64,000 nucleotides of DNA, taken from assembly GCA_035995885.1 (NCBI GenBank), contig DASYKC010000085.1, positions 14,086-78,085 on the forward strand, given 5' to 3'. A program made the translations under genes and the position numbers. The number at the start of each line of letters is the position of its first letter. Position 1 is the first letter of the stretch. Below, one piece after another: positions 36,094 to 45,323 of the stretch. Below the pieces are notes generated by a model. The model did not search any database and was not told the origin of the DNA. It was given only the letters and a program-made list of their open reading frames with translations. Source of the stretch: Schlegelella_A sp035995885 (GTDB taxonomy: Bacteria; Pseudomonadota; Gammaproteobacteria; Burkholderiales; Burkholderiaceae_C).

Positions 36094-37383
36094 ATGGCCG
36101 ACATCCACTACACCAACGTCCGCATCTTCGACGGCGGCGGCGACGCGCCGTTCATGGGCGAGGTGCTCGTCCAGGGCGACAAGATCGCGCGCGTCGTCCG
36201 CAGCGGCCACGGCGTGCGCGCGGCGCCGGTCGGCGGCGCCCGCGTCGTCGACGGCAATGGCGCGACACTCATGCCCGGCATGGTGGAGGCGCATACGCAC
36301 TTCGCGTGGAACGACCAGCCGAGCCTGGGCGCCATCCAGCGCATGCCGCCCGAGGAGCACATCCTCTGGTGCGCCGAGGTCGCCAGGCGCTACCTCGACA
36401 TGGGCTGGACCAGCTGCGTCGGCGCCGCCGCCGCGAAGCCGCGCCTCGACGTCGTCATCAGGAACGCGATCAACGACGGCACGATCGTCGGCCCGCGCTA
36501 CCTGGCGGCGAGCCAGGAGATCACCGTGCCGGGCGGCCTCGGCGACACGACCCAGCCGCACCTGCCGCAATCGGATTTCGCGTTCGGCGCGATCGTCAGC
36601 GGCCCCGAGGAGATGCGCCGCTGCGTCCGCATGTTCGTCAAGTGGGGCGTCGACTCGCTCAAGATCAACCTCTCGGGCGAGTCGATCACCGGCCTGCCGA
36701 GCGACCGCTGCCAGTTCACCGACGCCGAGATCGCCGTCTGCGTCGAGGAGGCCAAGGCCTGGGGCAAGCGCGTCGCGGCGCACGCCCGCTCGTGCAACTC
36801 GATCAAGCGCTGCGTGACCCACGGCATCGAGGTCATCTACCACGCGAGCTTCACCGACACCGAGACACTCGACCTGCTCGAGGCGCACAAGATGGAGCAC
36901 TTCATCGCGCCCGGCCTGGCCTGGCTGATCAACACCTGCCATCACGCCAGCGAGTGGGGATTGACGCCCGAGGTGACGAAGAAGATGGGCTACCACCGCG
37001 AGCTCGAGGCGGCGGTCGAGACGATGAAGGGCCTGAGGAAGCGCGGCGTCCGCATCCTGCCCGGCGGCGACTACGGCTTCGCCTGGACGCCGCACGGCAC
37101 GAACGCGAAAGACCTCGAGTACTTCGTCAAGGTCGTCGGCATGAGCACGATGGAAGCGCTGCTCTCGGCCACCGCCTGGGGCGGGCCGATGATGAAGATG
37201 GGCAAGTCGATCGGCTACGTGCGCGAGGGCTGCTACGCCGACCTGCTGCTGGTCGACGGCGACCCGCTCGCCGACATCACGATCCTGCAGGACAAGTCGC
37301 GCATCCTGTCGGTGATGAAAGGCGGCGAGTTCCATCGCGCGCCGCCCGTCCGCTCGGCGCGGACCACGCGCTGGGCCGCCTGA
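36094..37383 (+). CDS. Amidohydrolase family protein, copy 1
   Basis: A 429-residue metal-dependent amidohydrolase of the imidazolonepropionase/prolidase-like branch. Ligands visible are the HxH in VEAHTHFAW, the candidate bridging Lys in VDSLKINLSGE, the His residues in AAHARSCNSIK and IYHASFTDTE, and the Asp in LPGGDYGFAWTPHG. The family hydrolyses cyclic amides, dipeptides or thiocarbamates. An AAGGAG ribosome-binding site precedes the ATG. It is a close paralogue of the next gene. Confidence 0.88.
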   Translation: MADIHYTNVRIFDGGGDAPFMGEVLVQGDKIARVVRSGHGVRAAPVGGARVVDGNGATLMPGMVEAHTHFAWNDQPSLGAIQRMPPEEHILWCAEVARRYLDMGWTSCVGAAAAKPRLDVVIRNAINDGTIVGPRYLAASQEITVPGGLGDTTQPHLPQSDFAFGAIVSGPEEMRRCVRMFVKWGVDSLKINLSGESITGLPSDRCQFTDAEIAVCVEEAKAWGKRVAAHARSCNSIKRCVTHGIEVIYHASFTDTETLDLLEAHKMEHFIAPGLAWLINTCHHASEWGLTPEVTKKMGYHRELEAAVETMKGLRKRGVRILPGGDYGFAWTPHGTNAKDLEYFVKVVGMSTMEALLSATAWGGPMMKMGKSIGYVREGCYADLLLVDGDPLADITILQDKSRILSVMKGGEFHRAPPVRSARTTRWAA

Positions 37384-37393
37384 GGAGAACGCC

Positions 37394-38680
37394 ATGGACA
37401 GCACCACGCTCTTCACCAACGTCCGCATCCTCGACGGCACCGGCACGATGCCTTACGCCGGCAGCGTCCTGGTCCAGGGGAACAGGATCCGCACGGTCGG
37501 CCGCTCGAGCGCCGCGCTCGCGCCGACCGGCGCGACCGTGATCGACGGCGCCGGCGCGACGCTCATGCCCGGCATGTGCGAGGCGCACACCCATTTCTCG
37601 TGGAACGACGCCGCGACGCTGAGCGCGATCCAGACCATGCCGCTCGAGGAGCATGTGCTCTGGTGCGCCAAGGTCGCCAAGCTCTACCTCGAGGCCGGCT
37701 TCACGTCGTGCGTCGGCGCCGCGTGCGCCAAGCCGAGGCTCGACGTCGTCATCAGGAACGCCATCAACTCGGGCCAGATCCCCGGCCCGCGCTACCTCGC
37801 CGCGAGTCAGGAGATCACGGTCGTCGGCGGCCTCGGCGACGAGACCCTGCCGCACCTGCCGTTCCCGGAGTTCAGCTTCGGCGTCAACGTCAATTCCGCC
37901 GACGAGATGAGGAAGGCGGTGCGCCTGTTCCTCAAGTACGGCGTCGACTCGATCAAGCTCAACCTCTCGGGCGACAACTTCACGCCCGACTCGCCCGCCG
38001 AAACGACCTGGATGAGCGACGCCGAGGTCGCCGCGGCGATGGACGAGGTGCGCGTTCGCGGCAAGCGCGGCACGGCGCATGCGCGCTCGGCGGCGAGCGT
38101 GAAGCAGGCGCTGCGCCACGGCATCGACGTGATCTACCACGCGAGCTACAGCGACACCGAGACGCTCGACATGCTCGAGGCCGCGAAGGACCGCGTCTTC
38201 GTCGCCCCCGGCATCGCCATCATCTACGCCATGCTCAACGAGGCCGAGCCGTGGGGCATCACGCGCGCCAAGGCGACGGCGGCCGGCTACCAGCACGAGT
38301 GGGACGCGGCGCTCGAGTCGCTGCGGGCGATGCACAAGCGCGGCATCCGCATCCTGCCCGGCGGCGACTACGGCTTCGCCTTCACGCCGCACGGCCAGAA
38401 CGCGCGCGACCTCGAGTTCTTCGTCAAGTACCTCGGGTTCACGCCGATGGAGGCGATCCGCTCCGCCACGCTCTACGGCGGCCAGATCATGATGAAGCCG
38501 AACGAGCTCGGCACGATCGAGGACGGCTACCTCGCCGACCTGCTGCTCGTCGACGGCGATCCGCTCGCCAACCTCGCCATCCTGCGCGACCCGAAGCGCC
38601 TGCTCGCGGTGATGAAGGACGGCGTCTTCGTCAAGTCGCCCGAGATCGCAGCGCAGCGGCGCTGGGAGCACGCCGCGTGA
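37394..38680 (+). CDS. Amidohydrolase family protein, copy 2
   Basis: A 428-residue paralogue of the preceding gene, collinear over its whole length. Corresponding motifs are CEAHTHFSW, VDSIKLNLSGD, TAHARSAASVK, IYHASYSDTETLDML and LPGGDYGFAFTPHG, so all metal ligands are kept. Differences concentrate around residues 195-225, an expected substrate-loop region. It ends as GTGA, overlapping the LivH start, which ties it to the importer. Confidence 0.88.
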   Translation: MDSTTLFTNVRILDGTGTMPYAGSVLVQGNRIRTVGRSSAALAPTGATVIDGAGATLMPGMCEAHTHFSWNDAATLSAIQTMPLEEHVLWCAKVAKLYLEAGFTSCVGAACAKPRLDVVIRNAINSGQIPGPRYLAASQEITVVGGLGDETLPHLPFPEFSFGVNVNSADEMRKAVRLFLKYGVDSIKLNLSGDNFTPDSPAETTWMSDAEVAAAMDEVRVRGKRGTAHARSAASVKQALRHGIDVIYHASYSDTETLDMLEAAKDRVFVAPGIAIIYAMLNEAEPWGITRAKATAAGYQHEWDAALESLRAMHKRGIRILPGGDYGFAFTPHGQNARDLEFFVKYLGFTPMEAIRSATLYGGQIMMKPNELGTIEDGYLADLLLVDGDPLANLAILRDPKRLLAVMKDGVFVKSPEIAAQRRWEHAA

Positions 38681-39624
38681 CGGAGCAGCGCAAGAAGATC
38701 GCGCTCTGGCTGCTGTTCGCGGGCCCGATCGCGGTGTTCTCGGTCTGGGCGATCGCCGACAACCCGCCGCTCTATTTCAAGACGCTGCTCAACGGGCTGA
38801 CACTGGCCTCGCTCTACTTCCTCGTCGCCAGCGGCTTCACGCTCGTCTTCGGCCTGATGCGAAACGTCAACCTCGCGCACGGCTCGCTCTTCCTGCTCGG
38901 CGCCTACGTCGGCTGGATCGTCGGCGAGAACACCGGCTCGTGGCTGCTCGCGGTCGCGGCAGGATTCCTGGCGGCGGCCGCCGTCGGCCTGCTCATGCAG
39001 GTGCTCATCTTCCGCTTCATGGAAGGCCAGGACCTGCGCCAGACGCTGGTCACGATCGGCCTGTCGATCGTCTTCGCCGACCTCATGCTCTGGGCCTTCG
39101 GCGGCGAGATCTACACCTTCGACCCGCCGGCCTTGATCTACGGCTCGACCGTGCTGCCGGTGGTCGAGAAGTTTCCGACCTACCGGATCTTCGTCCTGCT
39201 CGCAGCGATCGTCATCGGCATCGGCCTGTGGACCTTTCTCGCCAAGACGCGCGTCGGCATGATGATCCGCGCCGGCGTCGACGACCGCGGCATGCTCGCC
39301 GCTTCCGGCGTCAACGTGCAGCTCGTCTTCGCGGTGACGTTCGCGATCGGCGCCGGCCTCGCGGGGCTGGCCGGTGTCGTCGGCGGCACGGCCCTCTCGA
39401 TCTCGCCCGGCGAGGACACGCGCTACCTGCTCGCCTCGCTCGTCGTCGTCATCGTGGGCGGCATGGGCAGCGTCGTCGGCGCGTCGATCGGCGCCCTGCT
39501 GATCGGCCTGGCCGAGCAGTTCGGCCTCGCCTACGCGCCGACCTACAGCGTCGTCTTCACCTTCGTGATCATGGTCGTCGCCCTCGCGTTCCGGCCGCGC
39601 GGGATCATGGGGCGGGCCGGATGA
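38677..39624 (+). CDS. livH: HAAT-type ABC transporter permease LivH
   Basis: A 315-residue permease. After one extra N-terminal helix the LivH pattern appears: NGLTLASLYFLVASGFTLVF, NLAHGSLFLLGAYVGW, IRAGVDDRGMLAASGVNVQL and GGMGSVVGASIGALLIGLAEQ. The GTG start overlaps the amidohydrolase stop. It belongs to the importer continuing through 43700, which is distinct from the one at 17802-22463. Confidence 0.92.
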   Translation: MTEQRKKIALWLLFAGPIAVFSVWAIADNPPLYFKTLLNGLTLASLYFLVASGFTLVFGLMRNVNLAHGSLFLLGAYVGWIVGENTGSWLLAVAAGFLAAAAVGLLMQVLIFRFMEGQDLRQTLVTIGLSIVFADLMLWAFGGEIYTFDPPALIYGSTVLPVVEKFPTYRIFVLLAAIVIGIGLWTFLAKTRVGMMIRAGVDDRGMLAASGVNVQLVFAVTFAIGAGLAGLAGVVGGTALSISPGEDTRYLLASLVVVIVGGMGSVVGASIGALLIGLAEQFGLAYAPTYSVVFTFVIMVVALAFRPRGIMGRAG

Positions 39625-39679
39625 GCCGCCGGGGCGCTGCCGGCGCGACTGCCGCCGCGCGCAGCGCGGAGGCTTGCCG

Positions 39680-40822
39680 ATGAGCGCGTCGCAGTGGCGG
39701 CGGGCGATGAACTCGGCCGCGACGGCGGCGGCGCCGACGCTCGCGCCCGGGCCGCGCTCGCCGGGCCGGCCATCGCCGCCGTCGGCCGGCGCCGATGCGG
39801 CGCCGGCGCCGTCGTGGATCGCGCGCCTGGCGGCGCGAATCCGGCCGCGCCACCTCGTCGTCCTCGCCGCCGTCGTCCTCTATCCGTTCGTCGCCTCGCC
39901 GTTCTTCACCTACCAGATCGGCGCGCAGTCGCTCGCCCTCGGCCTGATCGCGCTCTCGCTCACCTTCCTCGGCGGCTACGGCGGCATGGTCTCGCTGGCG
40001 CAGATGACGGTCTCCGGCGTCGCCGGCTATGCCATCGCCATCTTCGGCACGAGCAGCGTCGCGGCGATCAGCCTGGGCTGGCCGTGGTGGCTGGCGGTGG
40101 GCTTCGCCCTCGTCGCGGCCACCGCGTTCGCGGCCGTCGTCGGCTGGCTCTAGGTGCGCACCGAAGGCATCTACACGATCATGATCACGCTCGCGATCGG
40201 CGTCGCCTTCTTCTACCTGGCGCAGCAGAACTACACGCTCTTCAACGGCTTCGGCGGCTTCAGCAAGGTCGCCGCGCCGGAGATCTTCGGCATCGACTTT
40301 CGCGAGCCCGTGCCGTTCTACTTCGTCGCCCTGGCGTGCGCGCTCGCCGGCTACTTCCTGGTCCGCCATCTCGTTCGCGCCCCGTTCGGCATCGCCCTGC
40401 AGGGAATTCGCGACAACCCGCGCCGGATGGCCTCGCTCGGCTACCACGTCACCGCGCACCGGGTCGCCGCGTACGCGGTCTCGGGACTCCTCGCCGCGGT
40501 CGGCGGCGTGCTGATGGTCTGGTACAACGGCCGCATCTCGCCGGGCACCGTCAACGTCGCGGCGATGATCGGCATCCTCATCATCGCCGTGCTCGGCGGC
40601 ATGAAGCACCCGATCGGCGCGTTCATCGGCGCGATCGTCTACGTCCTGCTGCAGAACTTCGCGATCGACCTGTTCATCCGCGAGCGCTTCAACCTCGTCA
40701 TCGGCGGCGTCTTTCTCGCCATTGTCCTGTTTTCCCCCGACGGGCTGCTCGGGCTGTGGGCGAAGCTTCGCTCCAGCCTGGTCCCGGCCCAGATTTCCCC
40801 GCAAAAAAGGAGACAACCGTGA
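39680..40822 (+). pseudogene. livM: HAAT-type permease LivM interrupted by one in-frame TAG
   Basis: Read through, this is a 380-residue LivM with normal motifs: LGGYGGMVSLAQM before the break, and VRTEGIYTIMITLAIG, QGIRDNPRRMASLGYHVTAHR and AVLGGMKHPIGAFIGA after it. The TAG at 40151-40153 replaces one residue just before VRTEGIY; both flanks stay in the same frame and no other damage is seen. The two parts are 39680-40150 and 40154-40822. A GTG directly follows the TAG, so reinitiation giving a split permease is conceivable, though no strong ribosome-binding site precedes it. Recent mutation, suppressor reading or sequence error are alternatives. The start has a GGAGG site, and codons 5-60 encode a long Ala/Pro-rich extension. 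Confidence 0.85.
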
Positions 40823-42075
40823 GAGCAACGAAGAGAAGAGTGTGGATTCGGTCGATCGTCGGCGCCGCCGCCGCGACCGCGCTGATGGGCTCGGCGTGGG
40901 CCCAGGAGACGCTGAAGATCGGTCTCCTCGCCAACCTGGAAGGGCCGTTCGCGGTGCCGGGCCAGGACGGCTACCGCGGCGCCGACATGGCGCTCAAGGA
41001 AAAGAACGGCATGGCCGGCGGCAAGAAGATCGAGTTCGTCAAGGTCTCGTCCGACGCGACGCCCGACAAGGCCGTCGCCATGACGAGAAAGGCGGTCGAG
41101 CAGGACAAGGTGCAGGTCATGATCGGCCCGCTCTCCGGAGACGAGGGCATCGCCGTCAAGAACTACGCCAAGACCAAGCCCGACATCACCTTCATCAACG
41201 GCTCGTCGGGCGCGCAGGCGACGACGCTCGCCGATCCGGCGCCGAACTTCTACCGCTTCAACACCGAAGGCGCGCAGTGGATGGTCGGCCTCGGCGAGCA
41301 CGCGCTCGCCAAGGGCTACAAGAAGACCTTCCTGATCTCCGAGGACTACGGCTTTCCGTACTCGCAGGTGCAGGGCTTCATGGCGAGCTATTGCGCCAAG
41401 GGCGGCAAGGTCGTCGACAAGGCCTGGGTGCCGCTCGGCACCAAGGACTACGCCTCGGTGATCGCCAAGATCCCGAAGGACATCGACGCCCTCGTCGTCG
41501 TCCTCGGCGGCTCGGACGCGGTCAACTTCCTGACCCAGTACGAGCAGGCGGGCGGCAACAAGCCGATGATCGGCGGCTCGATCACGGTCGACCAGACCGT
41601 CCTCAACTACAAGGGCAAGCGCCGTGAATCGCTGCTCGGCACGGCCTCGGCCGGGCCGATGGCCGACTCGATCGACACGCCCGAGTGGAAGAAGTTCGTC
41701 GCCGACTACAAGGCGCAGTTCAAGGACGGCTTCCCGAGCCCGTCGCTGTTCGCCTACCTGTACTACATCAACACCCGGGCCACGCTCGAGGCGCTCGATG
41801 CGGTCAAGGGCGATCTCTCGAACGGCCAGAAGGCGTTCCGCGGCGCGCTGCAGAAGACCAGCTTCAAGGGCCCGGCCGGCGAGGTGAAGATCGACAGCAA
41901 CCGCAACGGCGTCGGCACGACCTACATCACGGAAGTGACGAAGGCGCCCGACGGCTCGTTCTACAACAAGGTCGTCAAGACGGTGCCGAACATCTCGCAG
42001 ACGCTCGGCCTGCCGGATGCCGACTTCAAGAAGATGGGGCTGGGCTCGCGCGACGTGCCCGATTGCCGCAAGTAG
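40819..42075 (+). CDS. HAAT-type ABC transporter periplasmic binding protein
   Basis: A 418-residue exported binding protein: signal sequence with basic start and AAATALMGSAWAQ cleavage near residue 29, then LKIGLLANLEGPFAVPGQDG, VMIGPLSGDEGIAVKNYAK and FLISEDYGFPYSQVQGF. A strong AAAAAAGGAG site precedes the GTG, which overlaps livM by GTGA. Differences from the 19320 protein in the ligand-contact segments suggest a different substrate. No Cys lipobox. Confidence 0.9.
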   Translation: MRATKRRVWIRSIVGAAAATALMGSAWAQETLKIGLLANLEGPFAVPGQDGYRGADMALKEKNGMAGGKKIEFVKVSSDATPDKAVAMTRKAVEQDKVQVMIGPLSGDEGIAVKNYAKTKPDITFINGSSGAQATTLADPAPNFYRFNTEGAQWMVGLGEHALAKGYKKTFLISEDYGFPYSQVQGFMASYCAKGGKVVDKAWVPLGTKDYASVIAKIPKDIDALVVVLGGSDAVNFLTQYEQAGGNKPMIGGSITVDQTVLNYKGKRRESLLGTASAGPMADSIDTPEWKKFVADYKAQFKDGFPSPSLFAYLYYINTRATLEALDAVKGDLSNGQKAFRGALQKTSFKGPAGEVKIDSNRNGVGTTYITEVTKAPDGSFYNKVVKTVPNISQTLGLPDADFKKMGLGSRDVPDCRK

Positions 42076-42105
42076 GAACGAGCAGAAGGGCAAGAAGAAC
42101 GATCG

Positions 42106-42936
42106 ATGGCCTCGATCACGTCGCTTCGCCCGCGCGGCCGCGAGAGCGCCGCGCGGGTGCGGCCCGGCGCGCCGCCCGCCAGCTCGCTCTTGTCGGGCGA
42201 TGCGCTGGTGCTCGCCGGGGTGTCGCGCGTCTTCGGCGCGCTGCGCGCCGTCGACGACGTGTCCCTGTCGGTCGCGGCGGGCGAACGGGCGGCGATCCTC
42301 GGCTCCAACGGCGCCGGCAAGACGACGCTCTTCAACGCCATCACCGGCGACTTCCCGCCCACTGCCGGGCGGATCCATTTCTTCGGCGAAGACATCACCG
42401 AGCTGCCGCCGCACGAGCGCATTCGCAAGGGCCTGCGCCGCACGTACCAGTCTTCGCTCCTCTTTCGCGACCTGACGGTGCGCGACAACCTGTTCCTCGC
42501 CGTGCGCGGCGTCGCCAGCGGCCGCTTCAGCTTCTGGCGCGCCGGTCCGGCACACGCCTCGACCGTCGCCACCAACGACCTGCTCGATCGTGCCCGCCTC
42601 TCGCACATCGCCGAGACGCGCGTCGCCGACCTCGCCCACGGCCAGCAGCGCCAGCTCGAGATCGGCATGGCGCTCGCGGGCGCGCCGCGCCTGATCCTGT
42701 TCGACGAGCCGGCCGCGGGCCTGTCGCCGGCCGAGCGGCGCGAGCTGGTGGCGCTGCTCGCGTCGCTGCCGCCGCACATGAGCTTTCTCCTGATCGAGCA
42801 CGACCTCGAGATCGCGATGCGCGCCGCGACGCGGGTGACCGTGATGCACAACGGCCGCGTGCTGAAGACCGGAACGCCGGACGAGATCGAGAACGACCCG
42901 CAGGTCCAGGCGATCTACATGGGCGGCAAGCACTGA
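42106..42936 (+). CDS. livG: HAAT-type ABC transporter ATPase LivG
   Basis: A 276-residue ATPase with an ~25-residue N-terminal extension. Walker A is GSNGAGKTT, the LivG-type segment is YQSSLLFRDLTVRDN, the signature is LAHGQQRQLEI, Walker B is LILFDEP, and the switch is LIEHDLEIA. The stop overlaps the next start as TGATG, coupling it to the LivF fusion. Confidence 0.92.
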   Translation: MASITSLRPRGRESAARVRPGAPPASSLLSGDALVLAGVSRVFGALRAVDDVSLSVAAGERAAILGSNGAGKTTLFNAITGDFPPTAGRIHFFGEDITELPPHERIRKGLRRTYQSSLLFRDLTVRDNLFLAVRGVASGRFSFWRAGPAHASTVATNDLLDRARLSHIAETRVADLAHGQQRQLEIGMALAGAPRLILFDEPAAGLSPAERRELVALLASLPPHMSFLLIEHDLEIAMRAATRVTVMHNGRVLKTGTPDEIENDPQVQAIYMGGKH

Positions 42937-45323
42937 TGGAGCCCGGACGCTCTCTTCGTTCGCTGCCCCCCGAGGGGGCGCGGCCGGGCTCGGGAGCGGC
43001 CCGGCGCCCGGCCGGGCGCGACCGCAAGGCCGAGGGCAGGGCGGGCGCGCCGGTGCTCGCGATCGAGAACCTCGACGTCCACTACGGCCGCGCCCACGTG
43101 CTGCAAGGCGTGAGCCTCGTCCTCCAACGCGGCGTGCTGGCGATCGTCGGCCGCAACGGCATGGGCAAGACGACGCTCTGCAACGCGATCACTGGCCTCG
43201 TGCCGGCGAGCGGCAGCGTCAAGCTGTTCGGCGAGGAGATCCGCGGCCTGGCACCGCACCGGATCACGCGGCGCGGCATCGCCTACGTGCCGCAGGGCCG
43301 GCGCGTCTGGCCTTCGCTCAGCGTCGACGAGACCTTGCGCCTGGTGGCGCCGAAGAAGCGCGACGTCGAGCGCATCTACGCGATGTTCCCGCGCCTGGCC
43401 GAGCGCAAGGGCCACGGCGGCGCGCAGCTCTCGGGCGGCGAGGCGCAGATGCTCGCCATCGGCCGCGCCTTGCTGCTCGAGCCGAAGCTGCTGGTGATGG
43501 ACGAGCCGACCGAAGGTCTGGCGCCGATGATCGTCGAGCAGGTCGTCGAGGCCTTGCGCGGCCTCGCCGCCGAGAGCGAGATCGCGGTCCTGCTGATCGA
43601 GCAGAACCTCGGCGTCGCGGTCGACGTCGCCGATCGCGTCGGCGTGATGGTCAACGGCCGGATCGCGCGCGAGCTCGCCGCCGCCGAGCTCGGCGCCGAC
43701 CGCGAGCTGCAGGAGCGTCTGCTCGGCCTGCGCTCGGGCGGCGGCGACGACGAGGCCGACGTCCTGACGGCGCCTGCGACGGACGCCGCGCCGACGCAGG
43801 TGTTCACGGTGCGGCGGGCGCACGGCGAAGGCGCGCCGTCGCTCGACGACATCGCACCGCGCACCGTGCGCGGCTTCAATCGCTGGAACGCCGGCGGCAC
43901 GGCGGGGCAGGTCGCCGACATCGCCCGGGTCGGGACGGCGGCGCCTTCGATGTCGATGTCGACGTCGGCGTCCACGCCGGCTTCGGCGGCGGCGACGACG
44001 GCAACGCGGGCCGTGTCGCCTGCGTCGACGGGCTGGGCCGCTTCGGCGCAGGTCTTCGATTTCCCGGTCGCCGCGAGCAGCGGCCGCGCCGCCTACGTCG
44101 CCGGCACCTTCGACACCAAGGGACGCGAGCTCTATTTCCTGCGTCAGTGCCTCGAGAAGCTCGGCCTGCGCGTCGTCACCGTCGACCTCTCGACCTCGGG
44201 CAAGCCGTCGACGGCGGCGGTCCATCCGCGCGAGGTCGCGCGCCACCATCCCCAAGGCGAAGCGGCGGTGTTCACCGGCGACCGCGGCAGCGCGGTCACG
44301 GCGATGGCGCTCGCTTTCGCCAGCTTCGTGCGAACGCGCAGCGACCTCGGCGGCCTGATCGGCGCCGGCGGGTCGGGCGGCACGTCGCTCGCGACCGCCG
44401 GCATGCGCGCCTTGCCGATCGGCGTTCCCAAGATGATGGTCTCGACGATGGCGAGCGGCGATACGCGGCCGTATGTCGGCCCGAGCGACATCTGCATGAT
44501 GTATTCGGTCACCGATGTCCAGGGCATCCACCGCATCAGCGAGCAGGTGCTGGCCAACGCCGCCCACGCCCTCGCCGGCATGATCGGCCACCCGCCGGCG
44601 ATCTCGGCGACCAACAAGCCGGCCATCGGCCTGACGATGTTCGGCGTGACGACGGCGTGCGTGCAGGGCGTCGTCAAGCGGCTCGAGGCCGACTACGACT
44701 GCCTCGTCTTCCATGCCACCGGCGTCGGCGGCCAATCGATGGAAAAGCTCGCCGACTCGGGCCTGCTCGCCGGCGTGATCGACGTCTCGACGACCGAGAT
44801 CGCCGACGAGATCGCGGGCGGCGTGCTCTCGGCCGGGCCGACCCGGCTCGACGTCTTCGCGCGCCATCCCTTGCCCTACGTCGGCTCGTGCGGCGCGCTC
44901 GACATGGTCAACTTCGGCGCCTGGGACACGGTGCCCGAGCGCTTCGCGACACGCAAGCTCTATCGCCACAACCCGACCGTGACGCTGATGCGCACGAGCG
45001 TCGACGAGTGCCGCGCGATCGGCACCTTCCTCGCCGACAAGCTCAACGCGATGACCGGCCCGGTGCGCTTCCTCCTGCCCGAAGGCGGCGTCTCGGCGAT
45101 CGACCGGCCGGGCCAGCCGTTCCACGACCCGGAGGCCGACCGTGCCTTGTTCGCGGCGATCGAAGAGCGCTTCCGCGGCGGCGCCGACCGCAAGCTCGTG
45201 CGCCTGCCGCATCAGATCAACGACGACGCCTTCGTCGATGCGCTGGTCGCGGCATGGCGCGAAGTCGCCGCGCGCGCGACGTCGACGAATTCGCTCGCCC
45301 GCTCCCATGCCCCGCATCGCTAG
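42936..45323 (+). CDS. Fusion of LivF ATPase with a UPF0261 (Tm-1-like) domain
   Basis: A 795-residue protein with no frame break. Residues ~1-39 are an Arg/Pro/Gly-rich leader encoded partly by a GC palindrome. Residues ~40-270 are a complete LivF-type ATPase: Walker A GRNGMGKTT, signature LSGGEAQML, Walker B LLVMDEPTEGLAP, switch LIEQNLGV. An Ala/Ser/Thr-rich linker (~270-385) follows. Residues ~385-790 match the UPF0261/Tm-1-like ATP-binding family, with VAGTFDTKGREL, IGAGGSGGTSLATAGM, VSTMASGDTRPYVG and VGSCGALDMVNFG. GTG 43053 is an alternative start that would remove the leader. The next gene encodes the TIM-barrel partner and overlaps by 17 bases. Confidence 0.87.
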   Translation: MEPGRSLRSLPPEGARPGSGAARRPAGRDRKAEGRAGAPVLAIENLDVHYGRAHVLQGVSLVLQRGVLAIVGRNGMGKTTLCNAITGLVPASGSVKLFGEEIRGLAPHRITRRGIAYVPQGRRVWPSLSVDETLRLVAPKKRDVERIYAMFPRLAERKGHGGAQLSGGEAQMLAIGRALLLEPKLLVMDEPTEGLAPMIVEQVVEALRGLAAESEIAVLLIEQNLGVAVDVADRVGVMVNGRIARELAAAELGADRELQERLLGLRSGGGDDEADVLTAPATDAAPTQVFTVRRAHGEGAPSLDDIAPRTVRGFNRWNAGGTAGQVADIARVGTAAPSMSMSTSASTPASAAATTATRAVSPASTGWAASAQVFDFPVAASSGRAAYVAGTFDTKGRELYFLRQCLEKLGLRVVTVDLSTSGKPSTAAVHPREVARHHPQGEAAVFTGDRGSAVTAMALAFASFVRTRSDLGGLIGAGGSGGTSLATAGMRALPIGVPKMMVSTMASGDTRPYVGPSDICMMYSVTDVQGIHRISEQVLANAAHALAGMIGHPPAISATNKPAIGLTMFGVTTACVQGVVKRLEADYDCLVFHATGVGGQSMEKLADSGLLAGVIDVSTTEIADEIAGGVLSAGPTRLDVFARHPLPYVGSCGALDMVNFGAWDTVPERFATRKLYRHNPTVTLMRTSVDECRAIGTFLADKLNAMTGPVRFLLPEGGVSAIDRPGQPFHDPEADRALFAAIEERFRGGADRKLVRLPHQINDDAFVDALVAAWREVAARATSTNSLARSHAPHR
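42965..42979. repeat. GC palindrome inside the fusion gene's 5' end
   Basis: GCCCCCCGAGGGGGC, a near-perfect hairpin of the type often found between genes in Burkholderiales. It lies 29 bases after the annotated ATG and is translated into a Pro/Glu/Gly stretch if that start is right. It may instead mark the former livG-livF intergenic space. Confidence 0.5.

Noticed and set aside
36061..37400. Long overlapping frames in other phases of the amidohydrolase and hydrolase genes
   Set aside because: They show biased Arg/Ser/Ala composition and no motifs; the chosen frames have ribosome-binding sites and intact metal-binding residues.
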